Assembly: GCA_027563935.2 (NCBI GenBank)
Contig: JANVAS020000231.1
Span: 17,440,001-17,504,000, forward strand
Reading direction: 5' to 3'
DNA length: 64,000 bases
From: Costus lasius
Lineage: Eukaryota > Streptophyta > Magnoliopsida > Zingiberales > Costaceae
Positions 1 through 11,169 of this stretch are shown one piece after another; position 1 is the stretch's first letter, and the number at the start of each line of letters is the position of its first letter. The notes below the pieces were generated by a model that searched no databases, was not told where the DNA came from, and saw nothing but the letters and a program-made list of their open reading frames with translations. Both the position numbers and the translations under genes were made by a program.

Positions 1-241
1 CAACACTTGGAACCACTTGAAGTTCAGAAATGAACTTCCTTATCCAAATGACTTCTTTGGCTACCTCAGAAGTGGCCACATACTCAGCCTCGGTTCTAGA
101 ATTTGCTATGGTGGACTGCTAGAAGCTCTTCCAGCAAATAGTGCCTCCATTCATCTTGAACACATAGTCTGCCTGCGATCTGAAGTCACCAGGGTCAGAC
201 TGGAACGATGCATCAGTGTAGCCCAGAACACTGAGCTCTTT
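1..241 (-). pseudogene. Copia-B1 RNase H fragment (C-terminal part of pol)
   Basis: Read on the minus strand this matches the RNase H part of the other copia copies, including the conserved TEAEYVA block and the GYTDASFQSDP block. It aligns with copia-B2 at about 20900-21130. It has an in-frame TAG in the SFKQS block and many replacements, so it is an old dead copy. It is cut off by the window start and, on the right, by the inverted relic L2. The pol sequence resumes at 1234 after a 57-bp overlap. RNase H would remove template RNA during reverse transcription; this copy cannot. Confidence 0.85.
185..241. repeat. 57-bp direct duplication flanking relic L2, left copy
   Basis: Bases 185-241 and 1234-1290 are the same stretch of copia-B1 RNase H sequence with about three mismatches. 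They flank the relic at 242-1233. A duplication this long is not a target-site duplication of an LTR element, which is 5 bp in every other element here. It fits filler DNA copied in during double-strand break repair. Confidence 0.8.
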
Positions 242-1233
242 TTAAAATACATAAGGCTCAATCTTTGCTTGTCATCAAGCAAAAATCAAAATTTGATTAA
301 AAGAATAACCTTTTCATGCTCAATAAATTTATAAAATACAATAATCAATGAAAAATCCCATCAATTGTTTCACAAAACTTTAAATAAACATATCATTCTT
401 AGAATTCAATCCTCTAGATCCACAACTCAATCAAATAAAACTTTGCAACTTGTACAATAAATATAATTTTCAATCTCATGGTTTCACCCAGTTTTCAGTT
501 CAAATCTATCATGCTTTTGTTTACAGGAGTTAGGTTTCCAAGATCTTTTTCCACACCTAATTTTTTTTTATTTGATTATTGTTGCAAAGATGGTATGCAT
601 CCACATAGACACATACTTTTTATTTTTGACTTCAACTCTTTTCTTTGGTACCACTATCAATTTTGCATAGTGCCATGTAGAGGAGTCTTATTCTTTTTAT
701 CTCTCATTATTTTTCATGCATAGACTTCAACCCATGCCTTAGGTACCACTATTAATTTTACATAGTGCCAAGTAGGGGAGTCTCTTACTATTTTTATGGA
801 TCTTGGATTCTTATTTCCCAACAAATAGCAAAAATAGACTAAAAATCTACTAGGTTGATCAATTGACATCAATTCACAAAATCATACTTATATGCTCATC
901 TTATTTAAAGGAGTAGTTTCACCTTTAGATTTTATTCTTCAAATAATACATCTACCTAAAATCTTATGCATCAATCAACGTCATATTTCAATAGACAAAT
1001 ATGTATTAAAGAAATAAATTTAACATGATAGGGTTATATCTTCAATCATGAACATTTATCATCAATTAAATCATCAAGAAAATACTTATCATCATCATCA
1101 ATGAAAATTTTTCAAGATAGAAGCAACAAGCAAAGTAAATCACATGCATCCAACAATCTCAAGAAAAATAATATCATCATCGCATGGTACAACCAAAATA
1201 GAAGTAGACTTTGCAATATTTGCAATATTTGGG
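242..1233 (-). mobile_element. L2: inverted relic of the LARD-like element
   Basis: Read in reverse complement, most of this segment matches the non-coding 3' internal part of L1 at about 15800-16648, with clear runs around the CCTTATGTATTTT end and the repeated CATAGTGCCA blocks. It stops where the L1 3' LTR would begin. The other end, about 1190-1228, carries roughly 30 bp of the LARD LTR (the AAGTCTACTTCTATTTTGG block) joined to internal sequence, so the copy is internally rearranged. It has no complete LTR and no coding capacity. The short open frames inside it are chance. Confidence 0.8.
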
Positions 1234-1488
1234 GTCATCAGGGTCAGACTAGAACGATGCATCAGTGTAGCCCTGAACACTGAGCTCTTTCGGCCCGCCA
1301 TAGACCAAGAACAAATCCTTAGTTCTTCTCAAATACTTAAGGATGTTCTTTATAGGCACCCAGTGTTGCAGACCTCGATTGGATTGGTATCGGCTGGTTA
1401 TGCTCACAGCATAAGCCACGTCTGGTCTACTGCCGAAGCATAGGGCACTCGACTCATGTCATCCCTCTCTGCCTGTGTGGTGGGACAT
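1234..1488 (-). pseudogene. Copia-B1 RT/RNase H connection fragment
   Basis: The minus strand continues copia-B1 pol upstream of the first fragment and corresponds to B2 at about 21078-21360. It covers the RTKD, NILKYL and SRYQS blocks between reverse transcriptase and RNase H. The last five bases, GACAT, are the target-site duplication of L1; the other copy is 18554-18558, where the same copia-B1 sequence resumes. Decayed and non-functional. Confidence 0.8.
1484..1488. repeat. Target-site duplication GACAT of L1 (left copy)
   Basis: GACAT occurs directly before the L1 5' LTR here and directly after the 3' LTR at 18554-18558. The copia-B1 sequence on the two sides is continuous once L1 and one GACAT are removed, which fixes the element limits. 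Confidence 0.85.
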
Positions 1489-2060
1489 TGATGACACAAA
1501 AATATATAGTATATTTTGTATCATTTTATGTATATTTTCATGCTAAATTGAGGATCTTTTTGCTTATTTTTATGCTAAATTCATCGAATATTGCAAAGTC
1601 TACTTCTATTTTGGTTTTTCATGATTTTCAGGTAAAAAGGCATTATTTTGAGGCATTTTCAAGCAAAATCAAAGACATGAAAGAGTTACCATCATCAAGA
1701 GAAGATCACCCAAGAAATTTCATGCAAAACGAAGCAACTCAGCAAAATACGGCAGTGCCATAATCCATTTTACGGTACTGTAATTTCAGACAGTACCGTA
1801 AAATCAGAACACTATAGTAATTTGGAGGATTTTTCGAACAGAAAGTTTTTGTGATTTTACGGCACTGCAGTAAAGAATTATACTGCCTTAGTTTTCAGCG
1901 TTTTCAGAACAGAAACCTTTGCTGATTTTACGGCACGGCCATAAACTATTCTACGGTACCGTATTTCCCAAGCGATCCCGACCAGAGAACTCGTCCGATT
2001 TTATGGCACCATCAAGAAATATTTTACGGGCCGTAATTTTGAATTTCGGTGCACATAATG
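1489..2060 (+). repeat. L1 5' LTR, first part
   Basis: It starts TGATGACAC and matches the 3' LTR from 16649. It is interrupted at 2060 by A1, whose target duplication TAATG is 2056-2060. The LTR continues at 11170. The spliced LTR is about 1903 bp against 1905 bp for the 3' copy. Base differences from the 3' LTR are frequent, so L1 is clearly older than the nested copia-A copies. Confidence 0.85.
1748..2036 (+). repeat. Array of short palindromes (TACGGYACYGTA type) in the L1 LTR
   Basis: About eight imperfect palindromes of the form TACGGCACTGCCGTA or TACGGTACCGTA lie within 290 bp, often preceded by GATTTTA. The array continues after A1 at about 11165-11215. It recurs in the 3' LTR at about 16910-17260 and in the internal region at about 14262-14440. 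Position in the upstream part of the LTR suggests U3, so protein-binding or methylation-rich sites are possible; this is inference. Confidence 0.7.
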
Positions 2061-3739
2061 TGAAAGTCCCTTAAGCAAGGGGGGAGGTGTCGAAACCCTA
2101 ATGGCGCATATGATAAAACCTTTTGCAACGGAAAGGGTTTCTGGATCGATGCATGCAGTATGATCAACTTTAACTTGCATACAAGAGAATCGATTCTTAC
2201 CAGTGCCATTGCTTGGATGGCGTCTAGGAAGCAGAGAGTCAAGCGCTTCTCCTCCAAATGGTGCGCACACAAGATGGATGTTGGCTTCTCCTTGTCGAAC
2301 CTTGTGCTAGCAAGGATCTCCAAGTGTCCTTGTTGAATGGAAGGGAAGTTGAGATGATGTCTCGCTTGAGCAAACTCTCTCCAAGGCGTGAACAAAAACT
2401 TCCACACGAGAGCAAGTGACGAGAATAGGAGAGGGGCGACAAGAGATGCGTTCCACTCAAAACGTGGAGGCGTGGCTACTAAAAATAGCTAGCCTTACTC
2501 TCTCATGCGATCATGCGATCATGCGTTCATGTACCCACGAACCAATCGCATTTTTCTCTCCTCATTGAACCATGCGCTCACATAATGAGTTGGTTCATTT
2601 TTGGGTTGGTTCAAAGACCAATTAACCCAAGCGATTTGGTCTAGATCATATTAACCCTAAGGTTCAAGATCTAACCGTTCATCTCTTGATGCTTCTGATC
2701 TCACCGATCTAGCATCCATTCTCTCGATCGAAGCTTACCGATCTTAAGCCCTAATCAATCAAACATGATCAGACCAGATCTCACTTACAATCAGAGATTA
2801 AATCCCTTTAAACTGAACCAAAACAATTCAGTCCACACGATCTGACTTAAGTAAGCCATATCATCAAATTGTGCGACCCTAAGGGTTTCCTTTAAATGTC
2901 GGTAACGATAACATACGTTATCACGATCAGTGAGGGGTATCTAGCAACACATCACTATCTCCCGATATAAAGGAAAGAGTCTTCCAAGACTACACCCAAA
3001 CCACAGCACAAGTGTGAATCAACTCACTAGGCATACATGTTTCCTTTGCCACTGGATGTTCTTTATTGGACAAGCGTGTCAAGCCTGTAACTCCAATATG
3101 ATGAGAATGATTAGATCAGATGAACATAGTCATCTGGGTATGGCCATACACTTTCTCAATCATCTCATCCAGGGGGCCCCTTTAGAACATCACACTCCAA
3201 ACAAGGAGACGGCAATCCTATGTCTATCACTAGCACCCTAACATGACTCATGCTCATCATCCAAGATAGTCTATAACCATTATGTTTCAAATGATATTGA
3301 ACTACCTCAAAACAATGCCAATCATCATTTAGAAACACAAGTGATCTCAAGTCAGAGGAAGTATGCCACTTGTTCGCATACAAGGATTATTCACATTGTG
3401 ACAAGCAATTGAATATCCTAGTAGGGTCTGTCCAGTACATCCAATGTACCCATGATTCTACATCTTATTCCATGCTCGAAGCATCCTATAAGATTAGAAC
3501 ACACATTAGTCTCAATCATATCAAGGCTGTCTCATGTTCACCAAGATATCTCGACTAAGGACAAAAGTGCATGTCAGCCAAGCTGAACAGCATTGAGACA
3601 TTATTCAGAAGTATACATATGACAGCAGATAATGCAACAACCTGAATAACAACAATTGCCTTTATAAACAAAGAGTTTATACATGATACTGATGCAATCC
3701 CAAGGCCTCAAACATTAGCCTTAAGGGCATACCCCAACA
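2061..3739 (-). repeat. A1 3' LTR
   Basis: It has the same 1679-bp length as the 5' LTR. In element orientation it starts TGTTGGGGTATGCCC and ends CTTTCA. The preceding purine tract (minus strand AAGTGGGAGAT, 3740-3750) is the plus-strand primer. It carries the same splice-donor-like exon end as the 5' LTR, at about 2200. Open frames of 70-130 codons across it are chance and recur in each LTR copy. Confidence 0.95.
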
Positions 3740-3750
3740 ATCTCCCACTT
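3740..3750 (-). promoter_or_regulatory. Polypurine tract of A1
   Basis: The minus strand reads AAGTGGGAGAT immediately 5' of the 3' LTR. The same tract lies before the 3' LTRs of A2, A3, A4 and A7 and, as AAGTGGGAGAT, before that of B2. It would prime plus-strand DNA synthesis. Confidence 0.85.
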
Positions 3751-3759
3751 GCACTTAAT

Positions 3760-6700
3760 CTAATGGTTGAGAAATCTCAAACCCATATTATTACAGTGCT
3801 TCTCATGCTTCTGCTGCGCCAGAGGCTTTGTAAGCGGGTCAGCCAGATTGTCATCTGTATGAACCTTGCAAACTTTGATCTCGCCACGATCAATGATCTC
3901 CCGGATCAAGTGAAACCGTCTCTGTATGTGCTTGGACTTCTGGTGCGACCGTGGTTCCTTTGCTTGTGCGATTGCTCCAGTGTTATCACAGAAGATAACC
4001 AAAGGATCTGCACTCGAAGGAACAACACCAAGTTCTTGAACGAACTTACGAATCCACACTGCCTCCTTGGATGCTTCTGAGGCTGCAACATACTCGGCTT
4101 CCGTGGTAGAATGAGCAACTATAGACTGTTTGAAACTCTTCCACACCACTGCTCCTCCATTCAAGCTAAAAACATAGCCTGATTGCGATCGGAAATCATC
4201 CTGGTCAGATTGGAACGAAGCGTCAGTATATCCTTCAATACTGAGTTCTTCGTGACCACCATACACCAAGAACATATCTTTGGTCCTCCGAAGATATTTT
4301 AAAATGTTCTTGACTGCAACCCAGTGCGCCTGACCTGGATTACTTTGGAACCGACTGGTCACGCTTAACCCGTAAGCGACGTCTGGGCGAGTACACAACA
4401 TCGCATACATAATGGATCCAATAGCCGAAGCATAAGGCGTATTGTCCATTTCATCTTTCTCAGTCTGTGTTTGTGGACACTGACTCTTTGAAAGATTCAG
4501 ACCATGTCTGACTGGAAGATATCCTCTTTTAGAATTCTCTAAATGGAATCTCTCCAGGACTTTATCGATGTAAGTACTCTGGCACAGCCCGAGAAGCCTC
4601 TTAGATCTATCCCTGTAGATCTTCACACCTAATACATAGGCTGCTTCTCCTAAATCTTTCATCTGGAAACATTTCCTTAGCCATGCCTTAACTGCATGCA
4701 TTTCAGGAATATCGTTTCCAATGATCAAGATATCATCGACGTAGAGGACTAGAAAAGTAATCACGCTCCCACTAAACCTCTTATATACACACGGGTCATC
4801 TTCATTCTTGATGAAACCAAATCCACTGATTGATTCATCAAAACGAATATTCCAGCTTCTTGATGCTTGCTTAAGTCCATAAATGGACTTCTTTAACTTG
4901 CATATTTTATGACGATCTGATGGATTAGTGAAACCTTCAGGTTGTGTCATATAGACATCCTCATCCAGTTTTCCATTAAGGAAAGCGGTCTTCACATCCA
5001 TTTGCCAGATCTCATAATCGTAATATGCTGCTATCGCGAAAAGAATCCGAATAGACTTGAACATAGCTACAGGAGAGAAAGTTTCATCATAATCTATCCC
5101 GTAGATTTGTTTGAAACCTTTCGCAACTAGCCTGCCTTTATAGGTAACCACGTTACCATCCATGTCAATCTTCTTCTTGAAGATCCATTTACAGCCTATA
5201 GGGATTACTCCCGGAGGCGGATCAACCAAATCCCAAACTTGGTTATCAGACATGGAGTCCATTTCGGCTCGCATAGCTTCAAGCCATCTCACTGATTCCG
5301 GTCCACTGACCGCATCCGCATAAGTGAGGGGTTCATCATGATCAATGATGTAGACTCTGTCATAGCGCTCAGGCTGTCGACGGATCCTTCCCGATCTACG
5401 CGGTTCCCGTGATATCTGAGCCTCAGGTTGTTCAATAACCTGTTCTACTAGCTCAGGCACATCCAACTGTGCTTGACTACTTTGTCCTTCCTTTGGATTC
5501 TCATCCAGCTTTATTTCTCTCCCACTGCCCTCTTGCAGAAGAAACTCCTTCTCAAGAAAAATGGCCGTTCAAGCAACAAATACTTTGTTCTCTTTGGGAT
5601 CGTAGAAATAATAACCCTTAGTTTCCTTAGGGTAACCGACAAAGATACATTTCTCAGATTTGCTCTCTAGTTTCCCAGAGGCGAGCTTTTTGACATAAGC
5701 CTCGCAACCCCAGATCTTAATAAATGTCAAGCTTGGCTGTTTCCCATACCATAACTCATATGGCGTCTTTGAAACTGCCTTGGATGGCACTCGGTTTAGT
5801 ACCTTTGCAGCTGTTTCCAGTGCAAATCCCCAAAAGGAGTAAGGTAGAGTAGCCTGACTCATCATAGAACGAACCATATCCAATAAGGTTCTGTTCCTCC
5901 TTTCGGACACACCATTCCATTGCGGTGTTCCTGGCGGAGTGAGCTGTGAGATAATCCCACACTCCTTCAGATAGTCAGTAAACTCATGACTCAAGTATTC
6001 ACCACCTCGATCTGAGCGAAGTGCCTTGATATTTCGGCCTAATTGATTATGTACTTCATTCTTGAACTCTTTGAACTTGTCAAAAGATTCACTCTTATGT
6101 CTCATTAAATAGACATACCCGTATCTACTGAAATTATTAGTAAAGGTAATGAAGTATGAATAGCCACCTCTGGCATGTTTACTAAAAGGCCCACACACAT
6201 CACTGTGTATAAGGTCAAGTAAACCTGAAGCCCTTTGACCTTTCTTAGAAAAAGGGGCCTTCGTCATTTTACCCATTAAACAAGCTTTGCATGTATCAAG
6301 CTCCTCATAGGAGAATGATCCATGCAGTCCATGATCATGCAACCGCTTAATGCGCTTCTTGTTAATATGGCCAAAACGACTATGCCATAGCAAGGTGCTG
6401 TCATCAGCATATTTGGCTTTCTTAATATCAATTTGCTGTATAGAACATTCCATATCCAACATGAATAACCCATTGTTAATTGACCCAGTAGCATAAACAA
6501 TATTATCATAAGAAATAACACACTTTGAAATATTGCATTCAAAGGAAAACCCTTTCCTGACAAGAGCAGGAATAGAGATACTATTTTTCGTAATGCATGG
6601 TACAAAGTAACAATTGTCTAGTTCCAATACAAGTCCAGATGATAATGAGATGTTATAAACTCCTACAGCAACAGCAGCAACCCGTGCCCCGTTTCCAACT

Positions 6701-7667
6701 CGTAGGTCCACCTCATGCTGTCCCACTTGTCTTCTTCTCTTGAGTTCCTGTACATTTGAACAAATGTGAACTCCACATGCAGTGTCCAACACCCATGATA
6801 TAGAAGAAGAACCATGACTTCAGTCACGAAAATACCTGAGCCAGAAGCGAAAGGATTGCTTCCCTTCTTGTCTCCCTGGAGTGCTTTACAGTCCTTTTTC
6901 CAATGACCCAGCTGGCCACAATGGAAACATCTGTATTCCTTCGACCGCTTAACCTTTTGTTTCAGAGCCTTGCTGTAGCTCTTGACAGGGGCTTTGCCCT
7001 TCTTCCCTTTCTTCTTGTTCCTTGAAGGAACCATCAAGACAGAGGATGAAGGCTTTCCCTTAAGAGTCAGCTCTGTAGTCAAGAGCATATTCAGTAACTC
7101 TGCCGGCGTACAGTCGATCTTGTTCATATTAAAGTTAATGATGAACTGATCGAAAGAGGTCGGGAGAGACTACAATATGATGTCTACAGCAAGCTCCTTA
7201 TTGATGGTATGTCCCAGTTTCTCTAGAGCCTCCTTGTACCCAATCATCTTGAGTACGTGAGCTCCCACTGGACTCCCTTCAGCCAGTTTGCACTGAAAGA
7301 AAAGTTTAGTCAAATTGTAGCATTCAGTCCTAGCCTGTGCAGCATACAGCAGCTTGAGGTTTGCTATAATTTGTATAGCAGATAGATCCTCATGCTGACG
7401 CTGCAGCTCTGGCGTCATAGATGCAAGCATTAGGCAAGCGACATCAATGCTATCATTGACATGCTTTTCATAAGCATCGCGAACCGCCCTTGCGGCGTTC
7501 GTAGCGGGTTGAGGCGGTATAGCCGTCTCGAGGACATACAGCTTCCTCTCTGCCTTAAGAACAATCTTAAGGTGTCCGTACCAGTCTGAGAAGTTTGGTC
7601 CAGCAAACTTCTCCCTTTCCAGTAGGGATCGCACATTGAAATTCGTGGTGTTCGTTGCTGCAGTAAT
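3760..7667 (-). pseudogene. A1 gag-pol polyprotein, broken by two stops and one frameshift
   Basis: Order from 7667 downwards: Gag, CCHC zinc knuckle CFHCGQLGHWKKDC, protease with DTACG, the HHCC zinc domain, integrase core, RT with YVDD and RNase H ending MGLRFLNH. There is no ATG in frame at the start; the frame opens right after the AG acceptor at 7668 and the first Met is about 80 codons in, so translation probably relies on the LTR start codon. Lesions against A4: CAG to TAG near 7170 in Gag, a 4-base deletion near 6800 between Gag and protease, and a TGA near 5569 after integrase. One integrase residue in FTDDFSRYG is changed to N. Confidence 0.92.
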
Positions 7668-7946
7668 CTACAACAATGCAAGAACAGCAAGGTCAGTATC
7701 AATGTGAGAATCAATTCAGGACTTAAGAATGATTCTTTTCTCACTATTTTATCTGGCTGAAAAATCCAGCAAAACAGCCCGAAAGAGTAAAACTCTTTTA
7801 GTGAGATGGGATCCAGATTTCATACTTGGTCTCCGCGTCCCGCTCAGGCGAGATAAGATACACAGAGAGTACAAGCACTAATTTCTGGTAGGCAATCCCT
7901 GCCAATCGCCAACCCGTGCGATTCCCCTTCATCTGGGCAATCCAGC

Positions 7947-7980
7947 AGACTGTGCCAACTGAGTTGGTACAACACAGTCT
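7947..7980 (-). ncRNA. Leader hairpin 2 of A1
   Basis: In RNA orientation: outer stem AGACTGTG pairing with CACAGTCT, a 5-nt bulge TTGTA, inner stem CCAAC pairing with GTTGG, loop TCA. The same structure is in A2, A3 and A4. It is paralogous to the hairpin at 8161-8186, with compensatory changes in the inner stem. It lies only in unspliced RNA if the leader intron is real, so a packaging or dimerisation role is possible. Confidence 0.6.
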
Positions 7981-8160
7981 CTGATCCCTCAGATGGCTGC
8001 CTCCATATAGCTACCATATGCGCCACATATGTAGCCTACATGGTCAAGCTGACCCGACCTACTCCCTGGACCACCACGTGCTATGCTGAGCAACGAGAAG
8101 CGATAAATCCCTTCCCTGTAACACGCAGGTGTAATCCCGCACCGTCTGAAGATAGATGGG

Positions 8161-8186
8161 CGTGCCCACTGAGTGGGTACAACACG
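8161..8186 (-). ncRNA. Leader hairpin 1 of A1
   Basis: In RNA orientation: outer stem CGTG/CACG, bulge TTGTA, inner stem CCCAC/GTGGG, loop TCA. The bulge and layout match hairpin 2, while the inner stem differs by a paired change. The strict conservation stands out in a leader that otherwise varies between copies. Confidence 0.6.
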
Positions 8187-9471
8187 GCCCCAACGATAGT
8201 CAGAACAGTGAGGTTTCGCGTCAGAAGGCTATCGTGCTTGATATTTAACGTTTGGATTTTAACGGTCTTTTATCTTCTTAACTATCATACAATTCCTATG
8301 GTGATAGCAGAAGATTAAATCATGCAATTCTACTTATTTAAACAATAATGAAAGCATGATGATCTTATGTGGTAAAAGCCCATTAAGCCTAGGTAAGACC
8401 TTAATTTAACTTAAGTCTTCACATGAGCGCTTCATGGGTCTTTTGCTTTTCATCTGGCCCAACCCGGGCCCAAGCGCCCACTGCAGCTCAGATGCGCCCA
8501 CCAAGTAAAATGCGCCTGTCCTAGGGTCCAACCCTAGACCTCCCACTGGTGAAGCCACTTGCTGCATGCGCCTCTGCCAAGTGTGCTCTGTGCTCATGTC
8601 TGATTAAAATACAATTTAATATATCTAGACATGATTGACTCGCAGGTCAATTACACTTTATAAATTAATTAAAAATGTGATTCGCAGATCACAATAATAA
8701 TTTACAAATTAACATCCAGGCACGCAGGCCCCAGCACAGCACACATTAAAATAGGTAGCCCACATAAGATGAAATAAACAAGCATCATGGCATCCAATCA
8801 ACATGTGATCCAACAATAAGAAAATAAAATTTTTTTTTTAAAAAAACCCATTGGCATGATTTTATTTTCCTTATGTGCCCTACTACCTTACAACGGTCCA
8901 TTAATAGGGATCCACTCATCAGACCTAGTCAGATCCACTGCCCTTGCATGCACCAAGTCCTAACTGACTTGAGTCGACCCAGTGGTCAACAATGCATGCC
9001 ATAGGCTGAACGACCTGCATGAGTTCTGGCAAGCGGGCGTGACCCCGGGCCTAACTCATGCACGTTCAATGGTTGTCTCAATCAGACATCGCTACACGCC
9101 TGTCCGCAGTCGACCTATAGCCACCTCGTGCTTGCACACAGGTGTATCTGGTCAACCCATCTAGGCTGTCAGATGGTCTGATCAGACTGGTTGGATCTAG
9201 ACTAGACGATGACTTCAACCCTATCAACCCGTCTAAGGATTTAAAGTAGGCACCTCTTAGATCTAATGGTAAGCGCACAAGTTATTTTGTTTTAATAAAA
9301 CCAACATGCAACATGCGCCAACAAGAAACATGCGCCAAGGAGAAAATAACATCATGTATTTTCGCCAACATAAAACTATACAACAAGTTTCGCATGTCCT
9401 ATAGATCTAGTCTTTTGCGCAAACATGGATCACAATGCAAAGATAGCAATCATATTAACATGCATTAACCT

Positions 9472-9483
9472 GCTCTGATACCA
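9472..9483 (-). promoter_or_regulatory. Primer binding site of A1 (initiator tRNA-Met)
   Basis: Minus strand TGGTATCAGAGC, complementary to the 3' end of plant initiator tRNA-Met, two bases after the 5' LTR end. Same site in A2, A3, A4 and the TRIM. Confidence 0.92.
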
Positions 9484-9485
9484 AT

Positions 9486-11164
9486 TGAAAGTCCCTTAAG
9501 CAAGGGGGGAGGTGTCGAAACCCTAATGGCGCATATGATAAAACCTTTTGCAGCGGAAAGGGTTTCTGGATCGATGCATGTAGTATGATCAACTTTAACT
9601 TGCATACAAGAGAATCGATTCTTACCAGTGCCATTGCTTGGATGGCGTCTAGGAAGCAGAGAGTCAAGCGCTTCTCCTCCAAATGGTGCGCACACAAGAT
9701 GGATGTTGGCTTCTCCTTGTCGAACCTTGTGCTAGCAAGGATCTCCAAGTGTCCTTGTCGAATGGAAGGGAAGTTGAGATGATGTCTCGCTTGAGCAAAC
9801 TCTCTCCAAGGCGTGAACAAAAACTTCCACACGAGAGCAAGCGACGAGAATAGGAGAGGGGCGACAAGAGATGCGTTCCACTCAAAACGTGGAGGCGTGG
9901 CTACTAAAAATAGCTAGCCTTACTCTCTCATGCGATCATGCGATCATGCGTTCATGTACCCACGAACCAATCGCATTTTTCTCTCCTCATTGAACCATGC
10001 GCTCACATAATGAGTTGGTTCATTTTTGGGTTGGTTCAAAGACCAATTAACCCAAGCGATTTGGTCTAGATCATATTAACCCTAAGGTTCAAGATCTAAC
10101 CGTTCATCTCTTGATGCTTCTGATCTCACCGATCTAGCATCCATTCTCTCGATCGAAGCTTACCGATCTTAAGCCCTAATCAATCAAACATGATCAGACC
10201 AGATCTCACTTACAATCAGAGATTAAATCCCTTTAAACTGAACCAAAACAATTCAGTCCACATGATCTGACTTAAGTAAGCCATATCATCAAATTGTGCG
10301 ACCCTAAGGGTTTCCTTTAAATGTCGGTAACGATAACTTACGTTATCACGATCAGTGAGGGGTATCTAGCAACACATCACTATCTCCCGATATAAAGGAA
10401 AGAGTCTTCCAAGACTACACCCAAACCACAGCACAAGTGTGAATCAACTCACTAGGCATACATGTTTCCTTTGCCACTGGATGTTCTTTATTGGACAAAT
10501 GTGTCAAGCCTATAACTCCAATATGATGAGAATGATTAGATCAGATGAACATAGTCATCTGGGTATGGCCATACACTTTCTCAATCATCTCATCCAGGGG
10601 GCCCCTTTAGAACATCACACTCCAAACAAGGAGACGGCAATCCTATGTCTATCACTAGCACCCTAACATGACTCATGCTCATCATCCAAGATAGTCTATA
10701 ACCATTATGTTTCAAATGATATTGAACTACCTCAAAACAATGCCAATCATCATTTAGAAACACAAGTGATCTCAAGTCAGAGGAAGTATGCCACTTGTTC
10801 GCATACAAGGATTATTCACATTGTGACAAGCAATTGAATATCCTAGTAGGGTCTGTCCAGTACATCCAATGTACCCATGATTCTACATCTTATTCCATGC
10901 TCGAAGCATCCTATAAGATTAGAACACACATTAGTCTCAATCATATCAAGGCTGTCTCATGTTCACCCAGATATCTCGACTAAGGACAAAAGTGCATGTC
11001 AGCCAAGCTGAACAGCATTGAGACATTATTCAGAAGTATACATATGACAGCAGATAATGCAACAACCTGAATAACAACAATTGCCTTTATAAACAAAGAG
11101 TTTATACATGATACTAATGCAATCCCAAGGCCTCAAACATTAGCCTTAAGGGCATACCCCAACA
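9486..11164 (-). repeat. A1 5' LTR
   Basis: 1679 bp. It contains, in transcription order, the palindrome GTATGGCCATAC, a TATA-like TATTTTTAG (9904-9913), an ATG-free stretch, ATGGCACTG with a GTAAGA donor at 9625, and a short CCCTT/AAGGG hairpin just before the LTR end. The start site is not visible from sequence alone; position of the TATA-like box is my inference. Confidence 0.93.
9904..9913 (-). promoter_or_regulatory. Candidate TATA box in A1 5' LTR
   Basis: Minus strand CTATTTTTAG. The equivalent place in A2 has the same word (38391-38400), in A5 TATATTT and in A3 CATATTTGG. From here to the LTR start codon at 9634-9632 I see no ATG, which supports transcription starting close by. Confidence 0.4.
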
Positions 11165-11169
11165 TAATG

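Larger units (their letters stand above)
7668..9625 (-). other. Candidate 5'-leader intron of A1 (1958 nt)
   Basis: On the minus strand the LTR reads ATGGCACTG then GTAAGA at 9625, a good plant splice donor. The acceptor at 7668 has a TACTGAC branch-point motif, a T-rich tract and TTGTAG. Splicing joins ATG GCA CTG to ATT ACT GCA, in frame with gag, which has no start of its own here. The segment contains the end of the LTR, the primer site and both leader hairpins. I found no further ATG in the roughly 250 nt between a TATA-like box at 9904-9913 and this ATG. Splicing is inferred, not shown. Confidence 0.6.
2061..11164 (-). mobile_element. A1: copia-A (Angela/BARE-1-like) retrotransposon, defective
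   Basis: A 9104-bp element with two 1679-bp LTRs, flanked by the target duplication TAATG at 2056-2060 and 11165-11169. It sits in the L1 5' LTR, which reads continuously when A1 is removed. Order on the minus strand is 5' LTR 9486-11164, primer site, 1.8-kb leader, gag-pol 7667-3760, purine tract, 3' LTR 2061-3739. By eye I count about 11 differences between the LTRs, so the insertion is young although the coding frame has three lesions. Confidence 0.95.
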
